The notes: generated from the letters alone by a model not told the origin. Shown: positions 34,914 to 43,841, counted from the first letter of the stretch. The stretch: 64,000 nt of DNA from Centipeda noxia ATCC 43541 (GCF_000160555.1 NZ_GG749280.1:1-64000); one strand, 5' to 3'. A program made the numbers and translations.

Positions 34914-35633
34914 TCACACTCCTAGGGTATATTGACGTGCACCAAAAATCGCAGTACCGACGCGCACCAGATTCGCCCCCTCCTCGACGGCGATCCCATA
35001 ATCGTGGGTCATGCCCATCGAGAGGTAGCGGATGTCTGCCGTGCGCGGCCCCGCTGCCTTCATCTGACGAAACAGCTCATACATTTCCCGAAAGAGGGGA
35101 CGACACTGTTCCACATTCTCATAATTCGGCGCAATACACATAAAACCCTGCAAGCGAACCGAACACAGTTCATCGATTGCCGCAAGCAGTTCATCTAAAT
35201 CTTCCCGATAAACCCCGGATTTGCTCTCCTCGCGCGCAAGATTGACCTGCACAAGAACATTCTGCACCTTGCCGAATCTCTCCGCCGCTTTGTCAATCTC
35301 CTGTGCAAGGCGAACGGAATCCACCGAGTGGATGAGATCAAACTGCCGTACCGCCTGCTTTGCTTTATTCGTCTGCAAATGCCCGATGAGATGCCATTTG
35401 ACCGCGCGTGCCAGCGTTCCCGCCTTGCTCAGCGCCTCCTGCACGCGATTCTCGCCGATGTTCATAACACCCGCGTCAATGGCTTTCTGCATTGCCTCTA
35501 CCGGATGGTTCTTCGTCACGGCAATCAGTTCCACGGGTGTCTCTGCCGATACGCGCGTACGCCGCGCACGCGCTGCAGCGATCTCGGCACGCACGGACTG
35601 CAGCCGCTCATATATCATCGCGTCATTACTCAT
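34914..35633 (-). CDS. yggS: YggS-family PLP-binding protein
   Basis: This 239-residue protein is a PLP homeostasis protein with the alanine-racemase-like barrel and no known catalytic activity. The PLP lysine is in ELIAVTKNHPVEAM; GENRVQEA and the phosphate-binding SMGMTHDYGIAVEEGANLVRVGTAIFG region are intact. The ATG at 35633 overlaps the pgeF stop (ATGA) and has GGAG ahead. Confidence 0.92.
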   Translation of the reverse strand: MSNDAMIYERLQSVRAEIAAARARRTRVSAETPVELIAVTKNHPVEAMQKAIDAGVMNIGENRVQEALSKAGTLARAVKWHLIGHLQTNKAKQAVRQFDLIHSVDSVRLAQEIDKAAERFGKVQNVLVQVNLAREESKSGVYREDLDELLAAIDELCSVRLQGFMCIAPNYENVEQCRPLFREMYELFRQMKAAGPRTADIRYLSMGMTHDYGIAVEEGANLVRVGTAIFGARQYTLGV

Positions 35634-36445
35634 CTCAGCTCCATCACCGCCGCCAGCCGTCCTGTCCTGCCGCCCGCGGCACGATAGGAATAAAAAAAAG
35701 TACGATCGCACGATGTGCAGACATTTGCACTGTCGATATTGTTCTCCGCCAGCCCCGCCTCCACCAGCTGGATGCGGTTTGCCGCCCAAAGATCAAGATG
35801 GATCGCACCGTCCCGCTTCGTCAGGATCTCATTTGCATGCGCGGGAAATTTCGTGTAGAAACGATCCGCGACCTCCGGTCCCACGACATAGCAGTCCGCC
35901 GAGATGGAGGGTCCGATGCCGGCGCATACGTCGGAAGGCTTTGTCCCAAATTCCTCGCCCATACGCGCAATCGTTTTTGCCGCAATCCGCTGTACCGTCC
36001 CCTTCCATCCTGCGTGGACAAGCCCCGCAGCATTGTGCACAGGATCATAAAGGAGCACCGGAACACAGTCCGCATAACAGAGCAGGAGCGCAACGCCGCT
36101 GTCATTCGTGATCATCGCGTCCGCATCTGCGCATGCATCGTCATAGTCGCGGGCGCCCCGCCCCGCATCACGCCGCAGAACACGCACAATCTCCGTGCCG
36201 TGCACCTGACGAATGGTACAGATACGCGCGGCATCCGATCCGATCGTACGCAGATAGCGCGTACGGTTCTCCCATACATGGGCAGGATCGTCTCCGACAT
36301 GCAGCGCCATGTTGAGCGTATCGAACGGCACAGGACTCACGCCGCCGTGGCGCGCAGAGAATCCATGGATAAGGCGATCTTCGGGAAAAATATCGAGCTG
36401 TCCGCTCCAGAGATTATTCCCCATATGCCGCAATACAAAACTCAT
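35630..36445 (-). CDS. pgeF: PgeF/YfiH-family (laccase-domain) protein
   Basis: The 271-residue protein belongs to the former DUF152 family, now linked to purine nucleoside phosphorolysis, adenosine deamination and peptidoglycan editing. Metal ligands are visible in IRQVHGTEIV, LCYADCVPVLLYD, LVHAGWKGTVQRI and the C-terminal CTSCDRTFFYSYRA. It overlaps the radical SAM gene and yggS by four bases each, so it is translationally coupled in the operon. Confidence 0.9.
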   Translation of the reverse strand: MSFVLRHMGNNLWSGQLDIFPEDRLIHGFSARHGGVSPVPFDTLNMALHVGDDPAHVWENRTRYLRTIGSDAARICTIRQVHGTEIVRVLRRDAGRGARDYDDACADADAMITNDSGVALLLCYADCVPVLLYDPVHNAAGLVHAGWKGTVQRIAAKTIARMGEEFGTKPSDVCAGIGPSISADCYVVGPEVADRFYTKFPAHANEILTKRDGAIHLDLWAANRIQLVEAGLAENNIDSANVCTSCDRTFFYSYRAAGGRTGRLAAVMELR

Positions 36446-38190
36446 CCATTTATCCTTTCCGTACTACGGCAAACGCCGCACCGCTCGCATCCGTTAAAGC
36501 ATGCAGGCGTCGCCTTCAGCGCCTGTGCCCGCATATATTCCTGCCAAAGATAACACTTTGTAAAGCCCATATCGAGATGCTCCCATGGGAGATAATCATC
36601 CCGCGCCCACGCCCGCATCAGATAATCCTCCGGCGCAAGCCCGTCTGCCTTCATCTCCGGCACAAGATCCTTAGCCCCTCTTCCTGCCGCCGCTCGGATA
36701 AGCGGCTCCGCCAGCCGACGATCACCGCGCGCAAGGATTGCCTGCACAAGCGCCTCCTTCGGAGATTCAAAGTGAACGATAATCCTCTTGCGGCGGCGGA
36801 GCGCCTGTACAATACGCTTAATAACGGCATCAAGGCGCTTCTTGTCCGCCATCGGCATCCATTGGAATGGTGTGAAGGGCTTAGGAACGAACGGATTGAT
36901 GCTGAGTGTGAGTGTTCCGCGGCTCCCCTTTTCATCCATATAGTCCCGCAGTCTCTCCGTGAGATCAATGATCGCATCGATGTCCGCGTCCTCCTCAAAC
37001 GGCAGTCCCACCATGAGGTAAAGCTTGAAATTTGGGATGTGTGCCGCGGCTCCGAGATCAATAGCCGTAAAGAGATGATGTTCTTCAATTCCCTTATTGA
37101 TAACGGCGCGCATCCGCGCGCTTCCCGCCTCAGGAGCAAGCGTCAGCGTCTGCAGTCCGCTTGCGGCAAGGGATTCAACAAGCTTCTTCGTCACGGAGTC
37201 TGCGCGGAAAGAGGCAACAGACATGGACAGTCCCTCTCCGAGAATAGAACGACAGAGTTCATCGATCTCCGGATAATCCGAAATCGCCGCTCCCATCAAA
37301 CCGATTTTCTTTCCATGGGAAAGAGCTTCACGCACCTGCGCCTCAATGACAGAGAGGGAACGGTTGCGCGGGCGGCGGAAGCAGTAGCCCGCCATACAAA
37401 AGCGACAATGCCGTCCACAGCCGCGTGCCGTCTCGATGAGGTAAAAGTTGAATTCCGTATCCTCGGCAACGACGACCGTATGCGCAGGAGCGGCATCAAG
37501 ATTCTCTACCCACTGGCGCGATATGCTGGGCGGTGCTCCCGCTTTCGGCGCAAGCGATGCAATATTCCCGTCCGCACAATAGGAAGGCATATAGAATGCA
37601 GGGACGTAGACACCCGGAACGCGTGCCAGGCGCAAAAGGAGTGCTGCCCGGTCCTCGCCTGCACGCACGCCTTCATGATAGGCATCCATCAGAGCAGGCA
37701 TGACAGCCTCCCCCTCGCCGATCACAAAAGCATCTGCAATCTCTGCGAGGGGCTCCGGATTGAACGTTGCGCAGGGCCCCCCCGCAATGACGAGCGGATC
37801 ATGCTCTGTGCGCTCAGCTGCACGCGGCTTGATGCGGCTGAGTGCAAGCATTTTGACCACGTGGAAATAGTCCATTTCAAAGGAAACAGCAAAGCCGATG
37901 ACAGCGAAGTCTGCAAGCGGTGTCTGCGTCTCCACACTCATCATCGGCGTCTGTGTACGCTCGTAGCGCGAAATTTCGGTACGGTCAGGCAAGAATACGC
38001 GCTCACACGCCGTATCGACGCGCCGATTGAGGAGCTCGTAGATGACATGAATGCCGAGGTTCGACATACCGATGAAGTAAGTATTCGGATAAGCCAAAGC
38101 AAATCGTGTACGTGTGCCCTGCGGATAGCGATAGTATCCGCGTTCCCGGGCAAGACGCTCCTGCAGTTTGCTTTTCAGCTGATAATCCAA
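36442..38190 (-). CDS. radical SAM protein with N-terminal B12-binding-like region
   Basis: The 582-residue protein has an N-terminal cobalamin-binding-like domain (LAYPNTYFIGMSNLGIHVIYELL, AGGPCATFNPEPLAEIADAFVIGEGE), a radical SAM core with GCGRHCRFC (CxxxCxxC) and a C-terminal ACFNGCERCGVC cluster. It belongs to the uncharacterised radical SAM group related to TIGR03960. The start is uncertain: no ATG precedes the domain, and the TTG at 38190 is the first usable codon downstream of the nrdR stop, although its ribosome site is weak. It overlaps pgeF by four bases. The substrate is unknown. Confidence 0.82.
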   Translation of the reverse strand: MDYQLKSKLQERLARERGYYRYPQGTRTRFALAYPNTYFIGMSNLGIHVIYELLNRRVDTACERVFLPDRTEISRYERTQTPMMSVETQTPLADFAVIGFAVSFEMDYFHVVKMLALSRIKPRAAERTEHDPLVIAGGPCATFNPEPLAEIADAFVIGEGEAVMPALMDAYHEGVRAGEDRAALLLRLARVPGVYVPAFYMPSYCADGNIASLAPKAGAPPSISRQWVENLDAAPAHTVVVAEDTEFNFYLIETARGCGRHCRFCMAGYCFRRPRNRSLSVIEAQVREALSHGKKIGLMGAAISDYPEIDELCRSILGEGLSMSVASFRADSVTKKLVESLAASGLQTLTLAPEAGSARMRAVINKGIEEHHLFTAIDLGAAAHIPNFKLYLMVGLPFEEDADIDAIIDLTERLRDYMDEKGSRGTLTLSINPFVPKPFTPFQWMPMADKKRLDAVIKRIVQALRRRKRIIVHFESPKEALVQAILARGDRRLAEPLIRAAAGRGAKDLVPEMKADGLAPEDYLMRAWARDDYLPWEHLDMGFTKCYLWQEYMRAQALKATPACFNGCERCGVCRSTERING

Positions 38191-38215
38191 ATCCCACCGC
38201 TGCCTTTCGTTGTTG

Positions 38216-38680
38216 TCACTCCTTCCCCCGGTGCGCGCGCAATGTCTCCAGCTCCTCAATGAAATTCGTAATATCGTCGAATTTCCGATAGACTGAGGCA
38301 AAGCGGATATACGCGACCTCATCGAAATCCTTCAGGCGCTCCATCACGATCTCGCCGATCTTCTCAGACGGCACCTCCGGCTCTGTGCTGTTGCGAATAT
38401 CACGCTCAATCTCCGCTACGAAATTCGTGATCTGCTCCATTGAGATGTCGCGTTTGTCACACGAACGAATAATCCCCGTCAGCAGTTTGTCACGATTGAA
38501 GGGCTCACGACGGTTATCACGCTTTACAACCATGAGCGGCAGCTTCTCTACCACCTCATAGGTCGTGAACCTTCGTGCGCACTCGCCGCATTCACGGCGG
38601 CGGCGAATGGTCATGCCTTCGTCTGCTGCGCGGGAATCAATGACCCGGCTGTCCGGCGCCTTGCAAAAAGGACATCTCAT
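38216..38680 (-). CDS. nrdR: transcriptional repressor NrdR
   Basis: NrdR represses ribonucleotide reductase genes according to ATP/dATP. The 154-residue protein has the zinc ribbon CPFC at the start and CGECARRFTTYE, followed by the ATP-cone (VVKRDNRREPFNRDKLLTGI). I chose the ATG at 38680 (MRCPFC), ten bases from AGGAAGG; another ATG three codons upstream abuts the ribosome site. Confidence 0.94.
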   Translation of the reverse strand: MRCPFCKAPDSRVIDSRAADEGMTIRRRRECGECARRFTTYEVVEKLPLMVVKRDNRREPFNRDKLLTGIIRSCDKRDISMEQITNFVAEIERDIRNSTEPEVPSEKIGEIVMERLKDFDEVAYIRFASVYRKFDDITNFIEELETLRAHRGKE

Positions 38681-38709
38681 TACTTTCATCCTTCCTCATG
38701 TGCCGTATA

Positions 38710-39621
38710 TCACTGTTGATTTCTCGTGCCCTTGGTTCCCCGTGCATCCTTGGCCCCCGTCGCTCTGCTCTGTCCTTGCTGTGCAGCAGGAGCTTCCTGG
38801 GAGGGCGCAGGCGGGAGCGTATCCCTGAGATCCTTCGTCTCTTTTGTGAAACGACGCTCTACGACCTCGCCCTCATTCCCGAATCTGCCAAGCTTTTTCC
38901 CGTTTGCCGTCACTTCAAGTGCGCCCGCATTGCCTGCGCGGATGATGATCGCGTCATTGGCCTGCCAGTTCTCGGTTCTCCCGCTTTCAATGATGCCTTC
39001 TAAGACGACATTGCCGTCAACCTGTACCTCCATCCAACTGCGTTCTGTCAGATGCACGCTCACACGCACGTCCTGTGCGCTCGCCGCCGCTGTACGGGCG
39101 GCATCAGAGGCATCTGCCTCAGCAGCAACAGACGTCGGCGCAGGTTGCTCCGTTTTTGTCGGCGCAGGCGCAGCCGTCTCCTTTGCCGGAGAATTGATGG
39201 CAGAAATGAGGGCTGCACCGCCGCCCACAAGCGCAGCCAGCACAATGATGCCAAGTGCAAGCTTGCCGAATATCCCTGCATAGGACGATCTCCGCCCGCC
39301 AATGGATATCTGGGAGAGCGATTCGTCGCCGACGCTGCTCAGCGAAATACGACGCGGCTTTGTCTCCGGTTCTGCCGGTACGGGGGCAGGCGGAGCGCCG
39401 TTCTCCTCTGCAAACTGCTGGACCAAATGTTCCGCGTCCAGATGAAGAAATGCAGCATAATTGCGCACGAATCCCTTCGCATATACCATACCGGGCAGTG
39501 CATCGATATTGCCCCGCTCGATATGCTCAATGTAAAGCTTGCGAATGCTCGTCCCTTCCTCGATATCCGCAATCGTCAGCCCCTGCTTCTCGCGCGCTTT
39601 TCGCAAGATGTCTCCGACCAT
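38710..39621 (-). CDS. rodZ: RodZ-like helix-turn-helix membrane protein
   Basis: RodZ connects MreB to the cell wall machinery in rods. The 303-residue protein has an N-terminal Xre-type helix-turn-helix (GDILRKAREKQGLTIADIEEGTSI), a single membrane helix near residues 120-142, an Ala/Thr/Pro-rich linker and a C-terminal beta domain (DUF4115: ERSWMEVQVDG). The ATG at 39621 has GGGAGGG ahead. It appears to be the first gene of the operon through pyrR; nrdR begins 29 bases after its stop. Confidence 0.9.
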   Translation of the reverse strand: MVGDILRKAREKQGLTIADIEEGTSIRKLYIEHIERGNIDALPGMVYAKGFVRNYAAFLHLDAEHLVQQFAEENGAPPAPVPAEPETKPRRISLSSVGDESLSQISIGGRRSSYAGIFGKLALGIIVLAALVGGGAALISAINSPAKETAAPAPTKTEQPAPTSVAAEADASDAARTAAASAQDVRVSVHLTERSWMEVQVDGNVVLEGIIESGRTENWQANDAIIIRAGNAGALEVTANGKKLGRFGNEGEVVERRFTKETKDLRDTLPPAPSQEAPAAQQGQSRATGAKDARGTKGTRNQQ

Positions 39622-39667
39622 GAGACTCCCTCCCAGACTTTTGTTACTCCCGGAATATATGCCTTCA

Positions 39668-39696
39668 ATTATACACAAAGTATCATACAAAGACAA
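39668..39696 (-). promoter_or_regulatory. promoter of the rodZ-pyrR operon
   Basis: On the minus strand TTGTCT (39691-39696), 17-base spacer, TATAAT (39668-39673). The -35 lies seven bases past the iscS stop codon. Confidence 0.7.
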
Positions 39697-39702
39697 ATTT
39701 TT

Positions 39703-40848
39703 TCAATACTGCTCCCCCGCAATCGCGATAATGCGGTCTGCAAAAGAAACAATATCCTCGTGTTTCGTAAAGCGTCCAAGGCTCACGCGGATCGACGCAC
39801 ATATCTCCGGCTCCGAAAGACCCATCGCCTGCAGGACATGAGACGGATGTGCGGCCCCGGCGCTGCATGCACTTCCTGCCGATACGGCAAATCCTGCCAA
39901 ATCGAGTCGGATCAGCATCGTATCCTGTGACGTTCCGGAAATGCCGAAGTTCAAAATGCCCGCGAGATGCGACTCCCTGTCCCCGTGAAAAGAAATGCCG
40001 CCGACCGCAGACAGCTTCGTGTGCAGGAACTCTGCAGCAACGCTCAGGCGCTCATTCTCCGCCGTCATCTCAATACCCGCAATCTCTGCCGCACACCCGC
40101 AGCCCACAATTGCCGCTGTATTCTCCGTGCCTGCCCGCATGTCGCGCTCCTGTGCTCCGCCGTACAGAAGAGGTGCAATGGCCGTCCCGCGCCGCACATA
40201 GAGTATGCCTATCCCCTTGGGTCCGCAGAATTTATGCGCAGAAAAGGAAAGCGCATCCACGTTCAGCGCGTTCACATTGAGTGGTATATGCCCCGCTGCC
40301 TGTACGGCATCCGTATGGAACAAAATACCGTGCGCGCGAACAAGTGCGCCGATCTCTGCAATCGGTTCTATCGTCCCGACCTCGTTGTTCGCCGTCATGA
40401 TGCTGACAAGAATGGTTTCGTTCCGCAGTGCGGCTTCTACATCTGACGGGTCAACACGCCCCGCCGCATCGACGGGGAGATAGGTAACGGAAAATCCATT
40501 CCTCTCCAAGTAATGACAGGTCTCGAGCACGGCGGCGTGCTCGATCGACGAGGTCACGATGTGTGCGCCGCGGCCTGCCGTGCGCTGTGCCTCTGCAATG
40601 CCGCGCAGCGCCCAATTATCGCTCTCCGTGCCGCCGCTCGTAAAAAAGATCTCCTCAGGAGACGCGCCGATAAGTGCAGCCGTCTGGGCGCGCGCACGCA
40701 TGACGGCACGGCGCGCCCCCTGTCCGAACGCGTGGAGGCTCGACGGATTGCCATATATATCCGTCAGATACGGCATCATCTCTTCGAGCACGCGGGGATC
40801 AAGCGGCGTCGTCGCAGCATAATCGAGATAGATCGGCGCACTGCTCAC
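39703..40848 (-). CDS. iscS: cysteine desulfurase
   Basis: IscS/NifS removes sulfur from cysteine for iron-sulfur clusters and thiolation. The 381-residue protein has YLDYAATTPLD, SSIEHAAVLE, the PLP lysine motif ALSFSAHKFCGPKG and the active cysteine in SAGSACSAG. I start it at the GTG at 40848, which overlaps the iscR stop (GTGA) with AGGG eight bases ahead; another GTG three codons upstream is possible. No iscU or other scaffold gene follows. Confidence 0.93.
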   Translation of the reverse strand: MSSAPIYLDYAATTPLDPRVLEEMMPYLTDIYGNPSSLHAFGQGARRAVMRARAQTAALIGASPEEIFFTSGGTESDNWALRGIAEAQRTAGRGAHIVTSSIEHAAVLETCHYLERNGFSVTYLPVDAAGRVDPSDVEAALRNETILVSIMTANNEVGTIEPIAEIGALVRAHGILFHTDAVQAAGHIPLNVNALNVDALSFSAHKFCGPKGIGILYVRRGTAIAPLLYGGAQERDMRAGTENTAAIVGCGCAAEIAGIEMTAENERLSVAAEFLHTKLSAVGGISFHGDRESHLAGILNFGISGTSQDTMLIRLDLAGFAVSAGSACSAGAAHPSHVLQAMGLSEPEICASIRVSLGRFTKHEDIVSFADRIIAIAGEQY

Positions 40849-41288
40849 TGGTTGCACCCTACGCGCTGACGGCCGCGGCGCATCAAATCGGAAAGTGCAA
40901 TATTGTTCAGCACATTATTGATGTTGTCGCAGACTTCTTCCCAAATCTGGCGCGTGACACAGTTGCCGGCACGCACGCAGCTCTGATCGACGGCCTCGGC
41001 ACTCGTCAGCAGGCAGTCCACAAGGGCGATCGGCCCCTCCACAGCGGTGATGATCTGCCCGATCGTCACCTCTTCGGGAGGGAGCGCCAGCGTATAGCCG
41101 CCCTGCGCTCCACGCACGCTCTCTACGAGCCCCGCACGCCGGAGCGGCGCCATCAGCTGTTCCAAATAGTTCTCTGATATGCCCTGCGTCTTTGCAATCG
41201 TCTTGAGCGGGACGACCCCCTCCCCATAGTGCAGCGCCAGTTCATAGAGTGCCGTCACACTGTAGCGCCCTTTCGTTGATAGTTTCAT
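40845..41288 (-). CDS. iscR: Rrf2-family iron-sulfur cluster regulator (IscR-like)
   Basis: The 147-residue protein begins MKLSTKGRYSVTALYELALHYGEG with the Rrf2 winged helix, and has three cysteines (CLLTSAEAVDQSCVRAGNC) in the positions that bind the 2Fe-2S cluster in IscR. The ATG at 41288 has GGGGGAT ahead. It precedes and overlaps iscS by four bases. A consensus promoter and a perfect 11-base palindrome upstream suggest autoregulation. Confidence 0.92.
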   Translation of the reverse strand: MKLSTKGRYSVTALYELALHYGEGVVPLKTIAKTQGISENYLEQLMAPLRRAGLVESVRGAQGGYTLALPPEEVTIGQIITAVEGPIALVDCLLTSAEAVDQSCVRAGNCVTRQIWEEVCDNINNVLNNIALSDLMRRGRQRVGCNQ

Positions 41289-41299
41289 TGATATCCCCC

Positions 41300-41326
41300 G
41301 GATTGATGGGTATTCCCCATCAATCC
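41300..41326. promoter_or_regulatory. perfect palindrome in the iscR leader, probable operator
   Basis: Arms GGATTGATGGG (41300-41310) and CCCATCAATCC (41316-41326) with a 5-base centre, between the promoter and the ribosome site. Its length and symmetry suit a dimeric regulator, probably IscR itself. A hairpin role in RNA is the alternative. Confidence 0.6.
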
Positions 41327-41352
41327 CGACCATTCTGCTTTGATTTATCGTT

Positions 41353-41381
41353 ATTATAAATGAGTTTCGTTTTCCTGTCAA
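41353..41381 (-). promoter_or_regulatory. consensus promoter of iscR-iscS
   Basis: On the minus strand TTGACA (41376-41381), 17-base spacer, TATAAT (41353-41358): a perfect match to the sigma-A consensus. Confidence 0.85.
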
Positions 41382-41395
41382 AAAATCCGCAGATA

Positions 41396-41848
41396 CTACT
41401 GCCCTGTCGACCCAAATCCGCCTGCACGCATCTCGCCGCATCCGGCAGCATCGCCGTCCACTGTCAGATATTTCGTGAAGATCCCCTGCGCGATACGTTC
41501 TCCCGCCGAGATATGCACGGAATCCCCGCCGTAATTGTAGAACGGAATGAAAATATGGCCCTCGTTCTCCATATTGCCGTAATAATCTGCATCAATGACG
41601 CCCACGCTGTTCATCAGCATAAGATGCTTCTTGAGTGCCGTACTCGACCGGATGTAGATGAGCAGCACCTCATCCTTCTGCATATATGCCTTGACTCCTG
41701 TCGGTACAAGGGCACATTCCCCGGATGCGATATCCACATCGGCCGCAGAGGCGAAATCATATCCCGTACTGGCCCCTGTTTTTCGCTCCGGCAAATGAAT
41801 GCTCGCCGCTTTGTATACCGATACAACTTCAAATCCGCGTGTCTTCAT
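41396..41848 (-). CDS. dut: deoxyuridine 5'-triphosphate nucleotidohydrolase
   Basis: Dut hydrolyses dUTP to dUMP, keeping uracil out of DNA and feeding thymidylate synthesis. The 150-residue trimeric-type enzyme has the five conserved motifs, including ASTGYDFASAADVDI, IRSSTALKK, GVIDADYYGNMENEG, ERIAQGIF and the C-terminal RAGGFGSTGQ. It follows the hfq terminator with an AGGAGGG ribosome site, and the iscR promoter starts 15 bases past its stop. Confidence 0.93.
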   Translation of the reverse strand: MKTRGFEVVSVYKAASIHLPERKTGASTGYDFASAADVDIASGECALVPTGVKAYMQKDEVLLIYIRSSTALKKHLMLMNSVGVIDADYYGNMENEGHIFIPFYNYGGDSVHISAGERIAQGIFTKYLTVDGDAAGCGEMRAGGFGSTGQ

Positions 41849-41871
41849 AACCTTCCTTCCCTCCTGAAACG

Positions 41872-41909
41872 AAAAAAACGCCGCGCCGAATCATATCATT
41901 CAGTGCGGC
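41872..41909 (-). terminator. terminator after hfq
   Basis: On the minus strand a 12-base stem (41898-41909 with 41880-41891, one mismatch and one G-U) with a 6-base loop is followed by a run of seven T residues. It lies just ahead of the dut ribosome site, so dut would depend on readthrough or an unseen promoter. Confidence 0.7.
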
Positions 41910-41927
41910 AGCATATCAGTTCCTGTA

Positions 41928-42161
41928 TTAAGATTCCTCGATCAATGCCTTTACCGGCTGTGCAGGAGTAATGGTCGAGACAGCGTGTTTGTAGATCATC
42001 TGCTGCTTCCCCAAGCTGTCCACAAGGATAATGAAGCTGTCAAAGCCGCGCACCGTCCCCTTGATTTGGAAACCGTTGACGAGATGTATCGTTACCGATA
42101 TGCCCTCTCTGCGCACCTGATTGAGGAAATTGTCCTGCAGATTGATAATTTTTGCCGTCAC
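41928..42161 (-). CDS. hfq: RNA chaperone Hfq
   Basis: Hfq forms a hexamer that binds sRNAs and mRNAs. The 77-residue protein matches the core family: [40 protein letters not shown], then the Sm2 motif YKHAVSTI. The start is a GTG at 42161 overlapping the miaA stop (GTGA), which gives the expected [10 protein letters not shown] beginning. The miaA-hfq order is conserved in many bacteria. Confidence 0.95.
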   Translation of the reverse strand: MTAKIINLQDNFLNQVRREGISVTIHLVNGFQIKGTVRGFDSFIILVDSLGKQQMIYKHAVSTITPAQPVKALIEES

Positions 42162-43126
42162 GCCTGAGCGCCCCTTTCTCTTTCTTCCTTCCATGCACGC
42201 ACATCTGTGAGGATGTGCTGCAGGAGTTCCGTCTTTGTCAAGGCATCTGCATCATACCAGCGAATATAGGGCATCCGCCGATACCATGTAAGCTGTCGCT
42301 TGGCAAAATGCCGCGTCGCCTTCTGGATGGCGTCAACCGCCTCTGCTTGGCTCATCTCTCCGGCGAGATAAGCGGCAGTCTCCTTATAGCCGATGCCCTT
42401 CATCGCAGGTGCATCGCGCTGCACGCCGCGCGCAAGGAGCCCTGCTACCTCGTCTGCAAGCCCCGCCGCAAACATTTCCTCTGCGCGCGCGTTGATGCGC
42501 TCATAGAGACGTGCACGTTCCCGCGTGAGTCCGATGACAAAGGCATCGTAGGGCGTATCTCCGCCCGCAAGCGCACTCTCCTGTGAAATCCGCTCTGCAC
42601 CGTAGCGTATGACCTCAATTGCACGAATAACACGCCGGAGATTATTCATGTGCAGGCGCTCCGCCGCACGGGGATCACGCTGTGCAAGGAACGCATGCAC
42701 ACGCACATTTCCTCTCCTGACGGCAATGCGCTCCATTGCACGGCGAAAGCAGGCATGCTCCTGCGTCTCGTTGAAGTCGTAGCCCTCGACGAGGGCCTTG
42801 ATATAGAGCCCTGTCCCGCCGACGATGAAGGGCAGACGGCCCTCACGCTCATGTGCCTGCACGAGTTCGGAGACCCGCATCACAAACTCCGTTACGGAGA
42901 AGGATTCGTCCGCGTCCAGCACATCCACGAGATGATGCCGTACGCGCATGAGCTCCTCTTTCGTCGGCTTTGCACTGCCGATATCAAAGCCGCGGTAAAG
43001 GAGCATGGAATCGCCCGAAATGATATCGGTGCCAAGTTCCTCTGCAAGTCTCAGTGAAAGTTCCGTCTTACCCGCCGCTGTCGGTCCGAGCAGAACGAGA
43101 AGGGGCAATTTCTGACGGGTTGTCAA
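42158..43126 (-). CDS. miaA: tRNA dimethylallyltransferase
   Basis: MiaA adds dimethylallyl to A37 of tRNAs reading UNN codons. The 322-residue enzyme has the P-loop [13 protein letters not shown], the [17 protein letters not shown] substrate region and [15 protein letters not shown]. The start is a TTG at 43126 that overlaps the upstream stop, with little ribosome-site sequence, so translation is probably coupled. It sits between a hydrolase gene and hfq. Confidence 0.93.
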   Translation of the reverse strand: MTTRQKLPLLVLLGPTAAGKTELSLRLAEELGTDIISGDSMLLYRGFDIGSAKPTKEELMRVRHHLVDVLDADESFSVTEFVMRVSELVQAHEREGRLPFIVGGTGLYIKALVEGYDFNETQEHACFRRAMERIAVRRGNVRVHAFLAQRDPRAAERLHMNNLRRVIRAIEVIRYGAERISQESALAGGDTPYDAFVIGLTRERARLYERINARAEEMFAAGLADEVAGLLARGVQRDAPAMKGIGYKETAAYLAGEMSQAEAVDAIQKATRHFAKRQLTWYRRMPYIRWYDADALTKTELLQHILTDVRAWKEERERGAQA

Positions 43127-43800
43127 AGCTCAATCGTTTCGCCGGGAGCAACGATATTTACATGTGCACGCGTCATTGCCTCCGTGACCTCCTTATAGCG
43201 GTTTACCTCCTGTGCGATGACCGGCCACGTGTCGTAGTGGATGGGGATGACATGGCTCGCATTGAGCCACTGTGCTGCCTGCGCTGCATCCTCGAGCCCC
43301 ATTGTATAGTTGTCGCCGATGGGCAGGACGGCATAGTCGATCGCATCCTTGCGGCCGATCAGCTGCATATCGCTGAAGAGTGCCGTATCGCCGGAGTAAT
43401 AGACGACCTTGTCGCCGATGTAGATGACAAAACCGCACGCGATCCCGCCGGCAACCCCTGCACTGTGCTGGGCAAACGTCATCCGCACCTTGCCGAAGGG
43501 CAGGTCAAGCGAACCGCCGGTGTTCATCGGATAAGACTGGATCGCGGAGCACGCCTGGCTCTCACACACACTGATGACCTCGGGGATCGCGACAATCGCC
43601 GCGCCTGTACGCGCCGCAATCGACGGCGCGTCACCGAGATGGTCTCCGTGCGCATGGGTAAGCAGGATGAAATCGCACTCCACATCGTTCGCCGCAATGC
43701 TCGCGGTCGGGTTTCCCGTCAGAAAGGGATCGACAAGCACCTTATGTGTTCCGTCATCGAGCAAAAAAGCCGCATGACCGTAGTAGCTGAATTTTACCAT
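43123..43800 (-). CDS. UPF0173-family metal-dependent hydrolase
   Basis: The 225-residue metallo-beta-lactamase-fold protein has LLTHAHGDHLGD, the GDTALFSDM segment and the C-terminal IPIHYDTWP, matching the UPF0173 (YtkL) family. The physiological substrate is not known. The ATG at 43800 sits eight bases after GGGAG; a GTG three codons upstream abuts the ribosome site. It heads a three-gene unit with miaA and hfq. Confidence 0.9.
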   Translation of the reverse strand: MVKFSYYGHAAFLLDDGTHKVLVDPFLTGNPTASIAANDVECDFILLTHAHGDHLGDAPSIAARTGAAIVAIPEVISVCESQACSAIQSYPMNTGGSLDLPFGKVRMTFAQHSAGVAGGIACGFVIYIGDKVVYYSGDTALFSDMQLIGRKDAIDYAVLPIGDNYTMGLEDAAQAAQWLNASHVIPIHYDTWPVIAQEVNRYKEVTEAMTRAHVNIVAPGETIEL

Positions 43801-43841
43801 GGCGATCACTCCCTCAACTCCACTGCTGGTTATTATTGTTT

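Noticed and set aside
36577-38262. 561-codon plus-strand frame opposite the radical SAM gene
   Set aside because: The minus strand shows complete radical SAM motifs; the opposite frame has no signal or ribosome site.
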